This document shows, one piece after another, positions 1 through 9,127 of a stretch of 64,000 nt of DNA (position 1 is its first letter; each line of letters opens with the position of its first letter). Origin of the DNA: an uncultured Eubacteriales bacterium (lineage in GTDB: Bacteria; Bacillota; Clostridia; Oscillospirales; Acutalibacteraceae); contig CABUHY010000005.1 in NCBI GenBank assembly GCA_902491475.1, forward strand, positions 1 through 64,000, in the 5' to 3' direction. Both the position numbers and the translations under genes were made by a program. The notes under the pieces are model-generated. The model was not told the DNA's origin, ran no database searches, and worked only from the letters and a program-made list of their open reading frames with translations.

Positions 1-46
1 TGAAAAATGACTGAGGGAGAGATAACGAAAATTTGATATAAAATAG

Positions 47-71
47 CGGCGGGAGCAAGCCCCCGCCCTAC
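47..71. repeat. Solitary GC-rich hairpin repeat
   Basis: A short palindromic module, GGCGGGAG-CAAG-CCCCCGCC followed by CTAC, lies just downstream of pflA. The same module closes the right end of the two long dispersed elements at 10726-11068 and 22146-22420. Here it stands alone, so it behaves as an independent repeat unit and may also form RNA structure at the end of the pfl transcript. Confidence 0.7.
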
Positions 72-129
72 ACTGTTCGTTATAATTTTTAATCCGTGCG
101 AAGCGTTGCATATCATCGTTTGACTTGCG

Positions 130-846
130 TTAATTTGCACTGATTTTTTCATTAAGGTACTTCTGCAATTCGTGAAGCCTTGACTTGTCGAGTGCCTTTG
201 TGTCCTTTAGCGGGTTCTCGATTTTCAACTCGTCATATTTGAAAAAGCCCATCGTGTGAAAAGCCAGCAATTCGTATTTTTCAAACTTAAACTGCTTTGA
301 AAACTCGGCGTATTCGTCCATTGCCGCTTCGGTATCGTTGATACCCGGCACAACAACCGTACGAAGCCACATCCTCACATTTTTTTCGCTTGCGTATTTT
401 CCCACTTTGACAAAGCGTTCAAATTCGCCCTTTGTATATTTTTTATAGTCCGACGGATTATAAAACTTAATGTCAAGGATAACCATATCGGCGTTGTCAA
501 TCGCCGTTTTGACCTCGTCTGTCAGCTCGACGCTTCCCGAGGTATCAAGGCAATAGCCGATATTTTCGCTTTTAAGCATAGGCGCAATTTCGTTTATAAA
601 TTTTGCGTTGAGAAGCGGCTCGCCGCCCGAAAATGTGACGCCGCCGCCCTTTTTGAAATAAGGCTTATAGCGTTTTATTTTGTTGAACAGCTCCTCTGCC
701 GACATCTCTATCTCGCCCTTATGGTGCCAAGTGTCGGGATTGTGGCAGTAGGCGCAGCGCAGAGGGCAACCGCTGAAAAAGACATCGAAGCGTATTCCCT
801 CACCGTCAACTGCGGCAAGGCTTTCAAAGGAATGTATATTCGCCAT
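130..846 (-). CDS. pflA: Pyruvate formate-lyase activating enzyme
   Basis: Radical SAM glycyl-radical activase of 238 residues, a typical length. It reductively cleaves S-adenosylmethionine and abstracts a hydrogen from the glycine of PflB, switching on anaerobic pyruvate cleavage in the cytosol. The CX3CX2C cluster motif (GCPLRCAYC; C27, C31, C34) binds the 4Fe-4S cluster, and a GGGVTFSGGEPLL segment near residue 70 is the SAM-binding GGE region. The ATG at 846 is preceded by AAGGAGA. It follows pflB on the same strand with a hairpin between them, the usual pflB-pflA operon. The call is secure. Confidence 0.97.
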   Translation of the reverse strand: MANIHSFESLAAVDGEGIRFDVFFSGCPLRCAYCHNPDTWHHKGEIEMSAEELFNKIKRYKPYFKKGGGVTFSGGEPLLNAKFINEIAPMLKSENIGYCLDTSGSVELTDEVKTAIDNADMVILDIKFYNPSDYKKYTKGEFERFVKVGKYASEKNVRMWLRTVVVPGINDTEAAMDEYAEFSKQFKFEKYELLAFHTMGFFKYDELKIENPLKDTKALDKSRLHELQKYLNEKISAN

Positions 847-870
847 AGCTTATCTCCTTTTCTAAAATTA

Positions 871-892
871 ACGGGTGGATTTCTCCACCCGT
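871..892 (-). terminator. Hairpin between pflB and pflA
   Basis: Perfect stem ACGGGTGGA / TCCACCCGT with a four-base loop in the 71-bp gap after pflB. On the minus strand only a short T-rich run follows, so it is probably a partial terminator or an mRNA-stabilising hairpin that lets pflB be made in excess over pflA. It also overlaps the sequence just before the pflA ribosome binding site. Confidence 0.7.
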
Positions 893-917
893 TTTATTAT
901 TCTCAAAAAGTCTGTAA

Positions 918-3149
918 TTACATCGACTGATGGAATGTACGAGCAATAACCTCTTCCTGCTTGTCTCTTGTAAGCTTGTTGAAGTTTACTGCGTAGCCCG
1001 AAACTCTGATTGTAAGCGAGGGATAAAGAGTCGGGTCGTTCATTGCGGCAATAAGCTTTTCACGGTTGAGGACATTTACATTGAGGTGATGAGCGTCCTG
1101 CTCGAAGTAACCGTCAAGCATTGTCGTAAGGTGCTCAACCTGCTGTTCCTTATCGCTTCCGAGTGCGTCGGGAGTTATCGAGAAGGTGTTTGAGATACCG
1201 TCCTGGCAGCAAGCGTAGTTAAGCTTTGCAACAGAGTTAAGCGAAGCCAAAGCGCCCTCGCAGTCTCTGCCGTGCATGGGGTTAGCGCCCGGAGCAAACG
1301 GCTCGCCTGCTTTACGGCCGTCGGGAGTTGAACCTGTCTTTCTGCCGTACATAACATTTGATGTGATTGTAAGGATTGAAAGGGTGTGTCTTGCGCCTCT
1401 GTAACAGGGAGTCTTGCAAAGTTCCTTGTAGAAGTACTCGATAAGGTCCTTACCGATAAGGTCAGCTCTGTCATCGTCGTTGCCGTATTTGGGGAATTTG
1501 CCCTCAATCTTGAAGTCCGTGATAATTCCTCTGTCGTCCTTTACGGGAGTAACCTTAGCGTACTTGATAGCCGAAAGCGAGTCGATAGCAACCGAGAAGC
1601 CCGATACGCCGAAAGCCATAAGACGCTCAACATCGGTGTCGTGAAGCGACATCATAAGTCTCTCATAAGCGTACTTGTCGTGCATATAGTGAATGATGTT
1701 CATGGTGTTGACATAAAGTCTTGCCATCCATGAAAGGTACTTCTTGTATGCCGTGTAAACCTCGTCGAAAGAAAGAACCTTTTCCTCAAACACTTCGCCC
1801 TCGGGAGCAATCTGTGCGCCCTCGATTTCGTCCTTACCGCCGTTAAGAGCCATAAGAAGAACCTTTGCGAGGTTGCATCTTGCGCCGAAGAACTGCATCT
1901 GCTTGCCCATCTTCATTGCCGAAACGCAACAAGCGATTGCATAGTCGTCGCCGTACATTCTTCTCATTACATCGTCGTTTTCATACTGGATTGAATCGGT
2001 ATCGATTGAAACCTGCGCACAGAAATCCTTAAACGCCTGAGGAAGTCTGTCCGACCAGAGAACCGTGATGTTGGGTTCTGCCGAAGAACCGAGGTTGTAA
2101 AGGGTCTGAAGAACACGGTAAGAGGTCTTTGAAACCATATGCTTACCCTCGCCCGTTACGCCTGCAAGAGCCATTGTAACCCATACGGGGTCGCCTGCGA
2201 AAAGGTCGTTGTACTCGGGTGTACGCAAGTGACGGACAAGACGAAGCTTGATAATCAAATCGTCGATAAGCTCCTGTGCGTGAACCTCGTCAAGTGTGCC
2301 CTCTTCAATGTCTCTCTGAATATAAATATCCATAAACTCGGCAATTCTGCCTATTGAGTTAGCCGCACCGTTCTGTTCCTTGACAGCACCGAGGTAACCG
2401 AAGTAAAGCCACTGAATAGCCTCTTTTGCGGTGGTTGCGGGCTTTGAAATGTCATAGCCGTATGAAAGAGCAAGTCCCTTAAGCTGATTCATAAAGTCGA
2501 GCTGCTTTGAAAGGTCCTCAAGAGTGTGGATGGTCTCCTCGTCAAGGATTTCCTTCATACCGAGCTTGCGCTTGTCCTCTTTCTTCTGCTCGATAAGATA
2601 ATCCATACCGTAAAGAGCAATTCTGCGGTAGTCGCCGATAATTCTTCCTCTTGCGTAAGCGTCGGGAAGACCTGTGAGGATACCTGCGTGGCGTGCAGCC
2701 TTCATAGTGTCGGTGTATGCTCTGAAAACACCGGTGTTGTGTGTTGTTCTGTATGTGAACTCGTCCTTGATTTTTTCCGAAAGCTCATAGCCGTATGCGT
2801 TACAAGCCTGAACGGTGTTTCTTAAACCTGCGAACGGCGAAACGCCTCTTTTAAGCGGCTCGTCTGTCTGCAAGCCTACGATGATATCCGTGTCCTTGTC
2901 AACTACATAACCCGGTTCGTGTGAAAGGATTGAAAGAACCCTTTCCGTATCAACATCAAGCACGCCGCCGTTGTCATTTTCCTTAATGAGCAGCTCGTGC
3001 ACCTTGTCCATTTCTTTCTGTGTTCTTTCTGTGGGTCCTTCAAGGAAAGAACTGTCGCCGTCATAAGCGGTGTAGTTCAATTTGATAAAGTTGGATACGT
3101 CTATTCTGTCGCACCATGCGCCTTTACTGAAACCTCTCCATGCTTCCAT
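918..3149 (-). CDS. pflB: Formate C-acetyltransferase (pyruvate formate-lyase)
   Basis: Glycyl-radical enzyme of 743 residues that converts pyruvate and CoA to acetyl-CoA and formate, a central step of mixed-acid fermentation. The active-site cysteine pair C407-C408 lies in IACCVSAM, and the radical glycine G718 lies in RVSGYA near the C-terminus; both match true PFL rather than diol or choline TMA lyases. The ATG at 3149 has a clear GGAGG ribosome binding site. It sits between a DUF134 regulator upstream and its activase downstream, so the three genes probably form one transcript. Confidence 0.98.
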   Translation of the reverse strand: MEAWRGFSKGAWCDRIDVSNFIKLNYTAYDGDSSFLEGPTERTQKEMDKVHELLIKENDNGGVLDVDTERVLSILSHEPGYVVDKDTDIIVGLQTDEPLKRGVSPFAGLRNTVQACNAYGYELSEKIKDEFTYRTTHNTGVFRAYTDTMKAARHAGILTGLPDAYARGRIIGDYRRIALYGMDYLIEQKKEDKRKLGMKEILDEETIHTLEDLSKQLDFMNQLKGLALSYGYDISKPATTAKEAIQWLYFGYLGAVKEQNGAANSIGRIAEFMDIYIQRDIEEGTLDEVHAQELIDDLIIKLRLVRHLRTPEYNDLFAGDPVWVTMALAGVTGEGKHMVSKTSYRVLQTLYNLGSSAEPNITVLWSDRLPQAFKDFCAQVSIDTDSIQYENDDVMRRMYGDDYAIACCVSAMKMGKQMQFFGARCNLAKVLLMALNGGKDEIEGAQIAPEGEVFEEKVLSFDEVYTAYKKYLSWMARLYVNTMNIIHYMHDKYAYERLMMSLHDTDVERLMAFGVSGFSVAIDSLSAIKYAKVTPVKDDRGIITDFKIEGKFPKYGNDDDRADLIGKDLIEYFYKELCKTPCYRGARHTLSILTITSNVMYGRKTGSTPDGRKAGEPFAPGANPMHGRDCEGALASLNSVAKLNYACCQDGISNTFSITPDALGSDKEQQVEHLTTMLDGYFEQDAHHLNVNVLNREKLIAAMNDPTLYPSLTIRVSGYAVNFNKLTRDKQEEVIARTFHQSM

Positions 3150-3180
3150 GTCTTTTTCCTCCGTAGAAATTTTTTACAAT

Positions 3181-3570
3181 TTATATTATCCGATTAGCCG
3201 CTTTCACCCTGCATAAAACGCTCGTGCCGTGTCCGCAGTCCTTACAGGCTGTTTTTCCGCACTTGCCGCAACAGGTTGAGCTCCCCTTGCAAAGTTCAAT
3301 GTCTCCGCCGTGAATAACAAGCGACTTTCCGTAAATAATAGCATCTGCCGTTTTTGCCCTTGCCGAATCGTAAATCGAAGCGACGGTTGAGCGTGCAATG
3401 TCCATCTGAACGGCACATTCCTCCTGCGAATACCCGAGGGTATCCATAAGCCTCATTACCTCGTATTCGTCAAAGGTCAGGTCAACAACCTCGGCATAGT
3501 CGCCGAACGGTCTGAAACCCATTACTTTAGGGTATGAACAAATCCTTCTCTGCTTCTTAGGTCTTGCCAT
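3181..3570 (-). CDS. DUF134-family DNA-binding regulator
   Basis: Protein of 129 residues with the MARPKKQRRIC start and helix-turn-helix region (LGYSQEECAVQMDIARSTV, residues about 45-64) typical of DUF134, followed by a cysteine-rich tail (CGKCGKTACKDCGHG) that could hold metal or an Fe-S cluster. DUF134 proteins are predicted regulators with no settled ligand. It is first in the transcript ahead of pflB, so control of the pfl genes, perhaps by redox or metal, is a reasonable inference. The ATG at 3570 has a GGAGGG site. A palindrome in its own promoter could be an autoregulatory operator. Confidence 0.85.
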   Translation of the reverse strand: MARPKKQRRICSYPKVMGFRPFGDYAEVVDLTFDEYEVMRLMDTLGYSQEECAVQMDIARSTVASIYDSARAKTADAIIYGKSLVIHGGDIELCKGSSTCCGKCGKTACKDCGHGTSVLCRVKAANRII

Positions 3571-3613
3571 AAAAGTCCCTCCAAATAATCGTCTTATTCG
3601 ACCCTATATGCCT

Positions 3614-3641
3614 ATTATACAGTATTTCCGACATATGTCAA
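3614..3641 (-). promoter_or_regulatory. Sigma-A promoter with palindrome ahead of DUF134-pflB-pflA
   Basis: Reads TTGACA, 16-bp spacer, TATAAT on the minus strand: both hexamers are perfect consensus. A perfect 10-bp palindrome GACATATGTC (3630-3639) overlaps the -35 box and is well placed for a repressor site. The rest of the gap up to 3827 holds only AT-rich sequence in which no further gene was seen. Confidence 0.8.
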
Positions 3642-3827
3642 TAACTTTTTCAAAGGGAATTTCCGAGCAAGTCAAAAATCGGCGTTTTTGCCGATAATTC
3701 AAGGCTTTTCGGCGTTGTGAAAGAACGATTTTTGTGCCTTGTAATATTCAAATACAATAATAATTACCGACACAATTCATAGTTTTTGTACAGTTTTTAT
3801 AAATATTAGGCTTTATTAAAAAACAAC

Positions 3828-3866
3828 AAAAAACCGCCCCGAAAATCAGCCGAAATCCGGGGCGGA
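3828..3866 (-). terminator. Terminator after iscU
   Basis: Strong stem CCGCCCCG / CGGGGCGG with a 16-base loop, followed on the minus strand by TTTTTTG. It ends the iscS-iscU transcript. Confidence 0.9.
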
Positions 3867-3879
3867 ATATCATCTTTTT

Positions 3880-4314
3880 TTATTCTGCGTGATGATGCTC
3901 GTAGTGGCAACAGTCCTCTTTGAAAAGAGCCTTGTCATATTCAATGCCGTTCTTTTCGTAGTAGTCCTTGATAGCCGCCTTGATAGCTTCCTCTGCAAGA
4001 ACCGAGCAGTGGATTTTAACTGCCGGAAGTCCGTCAAGAGCCTCAACAACAGCCTTATTTGTAAGCTTGAGAGCCTCCGAAATAGGCTTGCCCTTAATCA
4101 TATCCGTTGCCATTGAAGAGGTTGCGATAGCGGAAGCGCAGCCGTAAGTATTGAACTTGACATCGGTAATAATGCCGTCTTTTACTTTGATATACATTTT
4201 CATAATATCGCCGCACTTAGCATTACCGACCTCGCCGATACCGTCGGCGTCTTCGATTTTACCTACATTGTGGGGACGGGCGAAATGTTCCATTACTTTC
4301 TCTGAATATTCCAT
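3880..4314 (-). CDS. iscU: Fe-S cluster assembly scaffold IscU/NifU N-domain type
   Basis: Scaffold protein of 144 residues on which Fe-S clusters are assembled from sulfur given by the cysteine desulfurase. The three conserved cysteines appear in NAKCGD, NTYGCASA and KIHCSVLAEE, with the cluster-modulating Asp after the first. A His-rich end (CCHYEHHHAE) extends the C-terminus, as in many clostridial versions. Its ATG overlaps the iscS stop codon by one base (TAATG), so translation is coupled to its sulfur donor. Confidence 0.95.
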   Translation of the reverse strand: MEYSEKVMEHFARPHNVGKIEDADGIGEVGNAKCGDIMKMYIKVKDGIITDVKFNTYGCASAIATSSMATDMIKGKPISEALKLTNKAVVEALDGLPAVKIHCSVLAEEAIKAAIKDYYEKNGIEYDKALFKEDCCHYEHHHAE

Positions 4315-5498
4315 TATGCGTTACCTCTTTCTTTCTGTAATCTTTCCCAAAGCGGAGACATCGAACGGAGTCTGTCGATAATCTCGGGGACGCAACTGAT
4401 TATATAATCAACATCCTCAACGGTGTTGCTCTCGCAAAGCGTAAGTCTTAACGAGCCGTGTGCAACCTCGTGGGGAAGTCCTATACTTAAAAGAACATGG
4501 CTCGGGTCAAGTGAACCCGATGTGCATGCAGAGCCCGATGAAGCCGAAACACCTTTCATATCGAGATAGAGAAGAAGCGACTCGCCCTCAACGCCCTCAA
4601 AGCTGACATTGACATTACCGGGAAGTCTGTGTTCACGGTCACCGTTGAGCCTGCTTGACGGGACCTTCAAAAGTCCGTCTATGAGCCTGTTGCGAAGAGC
4701 TGTCATTTTCTCCATATTTTCGGCAAGGTTGTCATTGGCTTCTTTAAGAGCCGCCGCCATACCTGCCATAGCGTAAACAGCCTCGGTGCCCGCTCTCTTG
4801 CCTCTTTCCTGAGCGCCGCCCTCGATAAGATTGGGTATTCTGATACCCTTTCTCATATAAAGAGCGCCGATGCCCTTGGGTCCGTGGAACTTATGGCTCG
4901 ACATTGAAAGCATATCAATGTTCTGCGCCTTGACATCAATCGGAAGATGGCCGACAGCCTGTACGGCATCGGTGTGAAAAAGCACGCCCTTTTCGTGGCA
5001 GAGCTTTCCTATCTCGGCAATAGGCTGAATTGTGCCTATTTCGTTGTTTGCGTACATTATTGTAACAAGCGCCGTGTCCTCACGGATAGCCTTTTCGACA
5101 TCCTCAACCTTTACTATACCGTTTTCATAAACGGGAAGATAAGTGATTTCGCAGCCGAAAAGCTCCTCGCACCTTTTAACGGTGTGGAGCACCGCATGGT
5201 GTTCAAAAGCAGTTGTAATAATGTGCTTTTTACCTTTCTTCGCCATAACCTCGGCAACACCCTTGATTGCCCAGTTATCGGCCTCACTGCCGCCCGAAGT
5301 GAAATAAATCTCATTTGTGTCGGCATTGATTACCTTTGCAACAGTCTCACGCGCAGCCTGCACGCCGTGATGAGCCTGCTGTCCTATGTCATAAAGGCTC
5401 GACGCATTGCCGAATGTATCCGTAAGATAAGGCATCATAGCGTTAAGCGCAGTTTCTGACAATTTTGTTGTAGCCGCATTATCGGCATAAACTTTCAT
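4314..5498 (-). CDS. iscS: Cysteine desulfurase (IscS/NifS)
   Basis: PLP enzyme of 394 residues that releases sulfur from cysteine as a persulfide for Fe-S assembly. The PLP lysine lies in SSHKFHGPKG and the catalytic cysteine in SGSACTSG, the short-loop NifS/IscS pattern; the N-terminus MKVYADNAATT is canonical. It is first in a two-gene operon with iscU. The 5' region holds a near-consensus promoter with a 25-bp dyad, suggesting dedicated repression, probably by the Rrf2 protein encoded at 8643-9080. Confidence 0.95.
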   Translation of the reverse strand: MKVYADNAATTKLSETALNAMMPYLTDTFGNASSLYDIGQQAHHGVQAARETVAKVINADTNEIYFTSGGSEADNWAIKGVAEVMAKKGKKHIITTAFEHHAVLHTVKRCEELFGCEITYLPVYENGIVKVEDVEKAIREDTALVTIMYANNEIGTIQPIAEIGKLCHEKGVLFHTDAVQAVGHLPIDVKAQNIDMLSMSSHKFHGPKGIGALYMRKGIRIPNLIEGGAQERGKRAGTEAVYAMAGMAAALKEANDNLAENMEKMTALRNRLIDGLLKVPSSRLNGDREHRLPGNVNVSFEGVEGESLLLYLDMKGVSASSGSACTSGSLDPSHVLLSIGLPHEVAHGSLRLTLCESNTVEDVDYIISCVPEIIDRLRSMSPLWERLQKERGNA

Positions 5499-5558
5499 AA
5501 CTACATCTCTTTTCTGAAAAAAATATTTAATTCATACTTTTCTTGTCGGAATTCGCAT

Positions 5559-5589
5559 ATATCATACAACATTAGTATGATATTGTCAA
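5559..5589 (-). promoter_or_regulatory. iscS promoter with Rrf2-type operator
   Basis: Minus strand TTGACA (5584-5589), 17-bp spacer, TATGAT (5561-5566). A perfect inverted repeat ATATCATAC / GTATGATAT occupies 5559-5583, covering the spacer and -10. The 14-mer at 5564-5577 matches one in the Rrf2 gene promoter (9134-9147) at 12 of 14 bases, so a common regulator is inferred. Confidence 0.75.
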
Positions 5590-5622
5590 TACGGTTTTAT
5601 AACATTATTTTACATAAAAAAG

Positions 5623-7995
5623 TTAATTTTCCGTGAACAACTTTTCCGCATACCTTACGGAGCCCATTGCGTCCTTGGAATAGAAATCGGCGCCTATTCT
5701 GTCCGCATAATCCTGCGTCAGCACCGCTCCGCCGACCATAACCTTACATTCGGGATAAGCCTCACGCAGCTGCTTGATTGTTATCTCCATATTTGCGACC
5801 GTCGTCGTCATAAGCGCCGAAAGACCTACAAGCTTTACCTTTTCCCTCTTTGCCGTCTCAACGACAAGCTCGGGGTCGACATCCTTACCGAGGTCTATTA
5901 CATCGAAGCCGTAGTTTTCAAGCAGAACCTTTACTATATTTTTGCCTATATCGTGAATATCGCCCTTGACGGTGGCAATGACAATCTTGCCCTTTGACTC
6001 TTGCTTTGCACCGTCCGCAGTAAGCTTGAGCTTTATCTCATCGAACGCCGCCTTGGCGCAGTCAGCACTCATCAAAAGCTGCGGCAGGAACATTTTTCCC
6101 GTTTCAAAAGCCTGTCCGACAACATCGAGCGCAGGTATGATATATCCGTCAATCACCTTCAGCGGGTCTGTGTTTTCAAGCATTGCTTTGGCACACTCGC
6201 CCGACTGTGCTTTCATACCCTTTATAATAGCGGTTTTCAAATCGACCGTCTCTCCGCTCGAGACCGCTTCGACCTTTGCAATGTTATTTATATAGTTTTC
6301 GCAGTTGTCGTCATAGCCTTTGAGCGCACAGTAGGAATAGTATGCATTCATCATCATATCGCTCAACGGGTTTATAATTCCCGCGGAAAGTCCCGAGTGC
6401 ATCGCCATTGTGAAAAATGCAGTGTTGATTATCTCCCTTGACGGCAGACCGAACGAAATGTTTGAAACGCCGAGACAGGTGTTTACCCCGAGGGTGTTCC
6501 TCACATAATCAAGCGTTTCAAGCGTTACCTTTGCGTTGTCCTTACCCGTGCTTACGGTCATTGCAAGGGCGTCGATAACAAGGTCGTCCTTTGTAAGTCC
6601 GTAGCTTTCGGCAGTTTTAATCATACGCTCGGCAATTTCAATCCTGCCCTTTGCGGTGTCGGGTATGCCGTTTTCGTCAAGAGTGAGGCAAACGACAACG
6701 CCGCCGTACTTTTTGGCAAGCGGAAAGACTTTTTCCATACTCTCCTTTTTGCCGTTTGTCGAGTTTATAAGTGGCTTACCGTTATAGATACGAAGTGCCT
6801 TTTCCATAGCCTCAAAATCCGAGGTGTCTATCTGGAGCGGAACATTGAGCACGCTCTGCACGGTTTTTATTGCACGCACAAGCATCTGCGGCTCGTCAAT
6901 TTCGGGGAGACCGACATTGACATCCAATACATCCGCTTTTTTATCGGCTTGTGCCACCGCTTCGGAGACAATATAGTCCATATTGTTTTCCACAAGTGCG
7001 GCTTTTAGTTTTTTCTTGCCTGTCGGGTTTATTCGCTCACCGATAATTACCGGTTTTTCCCCAATCAGCGTTGTTTTTGAATATGAAGTTACCGCAGTAA
7101 AGTGCTTCGCCTTTACAGGAGAAAGCGGTATTTTTTTGCATTTTTCGGCGGTCATTCTTATGTGTTCGGGCGTTGTTCCGCAACAGCCTCCGACGCAGTA
7201 AACGCCGAGTCTTGCGATTTTTTCCATCTCGTCGGAAAACTCTTCCGCTCCGACCTTATAGCTCGTTACGCCGTTTACACATTCGGGCAGTCCCGCATTG
7301 GGATTGACAAGAACGGGTGTGCTCGAATACTTGACCGTTTCCTCGACATGCTCAAACATCTCTTTCGGACCGAGACCGCAGTTAAGACCTATCATATCCA
7401 CGCCGAGACCCTCAAGCGTAAACACCGCCGTTTTGACATCCGCGCCCGTAAGGAGCTGACCCTTTTCGTTGAATATCATTGAGACTATCAGCGGCAGGTT
7501 CGTGTTTTCCCTGATTGCAAGCGTTGCCGCCTTGATTTCGTAAAGGTCGCCCATTGTTTCGAGCAGCACAAGGTCGGCGCCTGCTTTTTCGCCTGCCACA
7601 GCCTGTTGTTTGAAAATATCGTACGCCTCTTCAAACGGTAAATCGCCGTAGGGCTCAAGCAGCTTACCCGTGGTGCTCATATCAAGAGCGACATACACAT
7701 CTCTTCCTGCGTTTTCAGTCGCCCTTTTTGCTATATTCACGCCCTCGGTAATAATCTCCTCCACCGAATGGCCCGTACCGTCAAGCTTTAAGCGGTTTGC
7801 GCCGAAGGTGTTTGCCGAAATAATATCGGCGCCCGCATCGACATACTGCTTGTGTATTTTGTAAAGTATATCGGGGTGCTCTATATTCCATAACTCGGGT
7901 AATTCGCCTGCTTTGAGTCCGTTTTCAATAAGCAGCGTACCCATTGCGCCGTCGCATATGAGCATTTCCTTGCCTAATTTTTCCTTAAACTTCAT
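5623..7995 (-). CDS. metH: Cobalamin-dependent methionine synthase, without reactivation domain
   Basis: About 790 residues: an N-terminal homocysteine methyltransferase domain (CDGAMGTLL start; zinc cysteines in GLNCG and VGGCCGTTPEH), a pterin-binding methyltetrahydrofolate domain (IGERINPTGKKKLK, near residue 340), a B12 cap, and a C-terminal Rossmann domain with the cobalamin histidine in DIHDIGKNIV. It methylates homocysteine to methionine. The C-terminal AdoMet reactivation domain of long MetH is absent and is encoded by the gene immediately upstream. The ATG at 7995 is chosen over an in-frame start at 8043 because AGAAAGG lies eight bases ahead and the earlier start would overlap the neighbour. 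Confidence 0.95.
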   Translation of the reverse strand: MKFKEKLGKEMLICDGAMGTLLIENGLKAGELPELWNIEHPDILYKIHKQYVDAGADIISANTFGANRLKLDGTGHSVEEIITEGVNIAKRATENAGRDVYVALDMSTTGKLLEPYGDLPFEEAYDIFKQQAVAGEKAGADLVLLETMGDLYEIKAATLAIRENTNLPLIVSMIFNEKGQLLTGADVKTAVFTLEGLGVDMIGLNCGLGPKEMFEHVEETVKYSSTPVLVNPNAGLPECVNGVTSYKVGAEEFSDEMEKIARLGVYCVGGCCGTTPEHIRMTAEKCKKIPLSPVKAKHFTAVTSYSKTTLIGEKPVIIGERINPTGKKKLKAALVENNMDYIVSEAVAQADKKADVLDVNVGLPEIDEPQMLVRAIKTVQSVLNVPLQIDTSDFEAMEKALRIYNGKPLINSTNGKKESMEKVFPLAKKYGGVVVCLTLDENGIPDTAKGRIEIAERMIKTAESYGLTKDDLVIDALAMTVSTGKDNAKVTLETLDYVRNTLGVNTCLGVSNISFGLPSREIINTAFFTMAMHSGLSAGIINPLSDMMMNAYYSYCALKGYDDNCENYINNIAKVEAVSSGETVDLKTAIIKGMKAQSGECAKAMLENTDPLKVIDGYIIPALDVVGQAFETGKMFLPQLLMSADCAKAAFDEIKLKLTADGAKQESKGKIVIATVKGDIHDIGKNIVKVLLENYGFDVIDLGKDVDPELVVETAKREKVKLVGLSALMTTTVANMEITIKQLREAYPECKVMVGGAVLTQDYADRIGADFYSKDAMGSVRYAEKLFTEN

Positions 7996-7999
7996 TATT

Positions 8000-8638
8000 T
8001 CATACCTTTCTGAATTCACACTCGGTGTTATCGCAATTCGCACACGAATTTATACTGCAATCCCTATCCTTCGTAAGACCTATAAATGCGCTGACGGATT
8101 TTGTCGGCATCATAAGACAGTTGTCCGAGAGATAAACGCCTATCCTCTTTGTAATGTCAAGCAGAGAGAAAAGCTCCCTTTGCGAGGTCAAATCAAGGTC
8201 GCCGTACCCGGGAGAAAACCTCGGCCGCAGATAATATCCGTTTTTTGCCTCTTTTTCGGCGATTTCGTCGCAGATTTCATCGCAGTAGCTCTCGCAAGCC
8301 GCCGCAAGCGTTGCCTGTGCAAGCACCGCCTTTGCGGAATTTGACGAAATGTATTTGCGGAGCATTATATCGCTCGGAGTGCCGAGAGTCGCCGCAAACA
8401 ACAGAAGCCTGTCCGAATTTTTCAAATGCGAAACGAGCTTTTTACTGCGAAAGACCATACCGTCGATGATGACAGAGTCCTCCGTTTTCGTGAATTCAAC
8501 CTCTTTATATATACTCTTCGGGTCGGAGCAAAGCTCAACCTCTTTTTTCAGTTCTTCTATCATTTCTGCCGTTTTCGGGTCGGGAGAAGCCCCTCTGTAC
8601 CCCGAATAACGCAGAATTTCCCGTGTATCTATTGTCAT
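8000..8638 (-). CDS. MetH reactivation-domain protein
   Basis: Protein of 212 residues resembling the AdoMet-binding activation region of vitamin B12-dependent methionine synthase, here as a separate polypeptide. The RPRFSPGYGDLDL segment matches the domain's R-x-SPGYG core, and a C-terminal CANCDNTEC cluster is common in the stand-alone form. It should bind MetH with oxidised cob(II)alamin and support reductive methylation. It starts five bases after the Rrf2 gene and ends five bases before metH, so the three form an operon. Confidence 0.9.
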   Translation of the reverse strand: MTIDTREILRYSGYRGASPDPKTAEMIEELKKEVELCSDPKSIYKEVEFTKTEDSVIIDGMVFRSKKLVSHLKNSDRLLLFAATLGTPSDIMLRKYISSNSAKAVLAQATLAAACESYCDEICDEIAEKEAKNGYYLRPRFSPGYGDLDLTSQRELFSLLDITKRIGVYLSDNCLMMPTKSVSAFIGLTKDRDCSINSCANCDNTECEFRKV

Positions 8639-8642
8639 TTTC

Positions 8643-9080
8643 TCAACCCTTGTTGCAGCAAATTCCCTTTGCTTTCTGCTTCTTTACAAGGTAGTCAAGC
8701 GTTATCGAATCGACAACCTCATTTATGGCGTCTAATACATTCTGCCATATTTCAATCGTCACGCAGTCGTCGCAGTGCTCACAATGGTTTTCTGCGTCAT
8801 CAAGGCACGAAACGGGCGCAAGACTTCCCTCGGTAACACGCAGAATTTCCCCGACGGTGTATTCCTCGGGCTTTTTCATAAGACGGTAGCCGCCCTGTGC
8901 TCCCCTTGTGCTTTCGACAAGTCCGCTTTTTGAAAGCATCTTGATTATCTGTTCAAGATATTTTTCGGATATACCCTGCCGTTGGGAAATTGTCTTTATC
9001 GAGACATAACCCTCGTCGCAATGCATGGCGAGGTCAAGCATAAGCCTCAAAGCATATCTGCCCTTTGTTGAGATTTTCAT
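8643..9080 (-). CDS. Rrf2/IscR-type transcriptional regulator
   Basis: Winged-helix regulator of 145 residues starting MKISTKGRYALRLMLDLA, a hallmark of Rrf2 proteins, with a cysteine set in SCLDDAENHCEHCDDC (near residue 95) suited to an Fe-S cluster. The ATG at 9080 is preferred: a GTG at 9089 lies inside the AGGGTG ribosome binding site. Its promoter shares a 14-bp motif with the iscS promoter, so an IscR-like role in Fe-S homeostasis with autoregulation is inferred; a CymR-like sulfur role is the alternative. It heads an operon with the MetH pair. Confidence 0.88.
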   Translation of the reverse strand: MKISTKGRYALRLMLDLAMHCDEGYVSIKTISQRQGISEKYLEQIIKMLSKSGLVESTRGAQGGYRLMKKPEEYTVGEILRVTEGSLAPVSCLDDAENHCEHCDDCVTIEIWQNVLDAINEVVDSITLDYLVKKQKAKGICCNKG

Positions 9081-9127
9081 TTTAGTCACCCTGAAAGTAA
9101 AATATGTTATAAATTCGGTTGATATAT

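Noticed and set aside
8000..8060. Cobalamin riboswitch ahead of metH
   Set aside because: metH follows the reactivation gene by five bases; there is no room for an aptamer, and none is seen before the operon.
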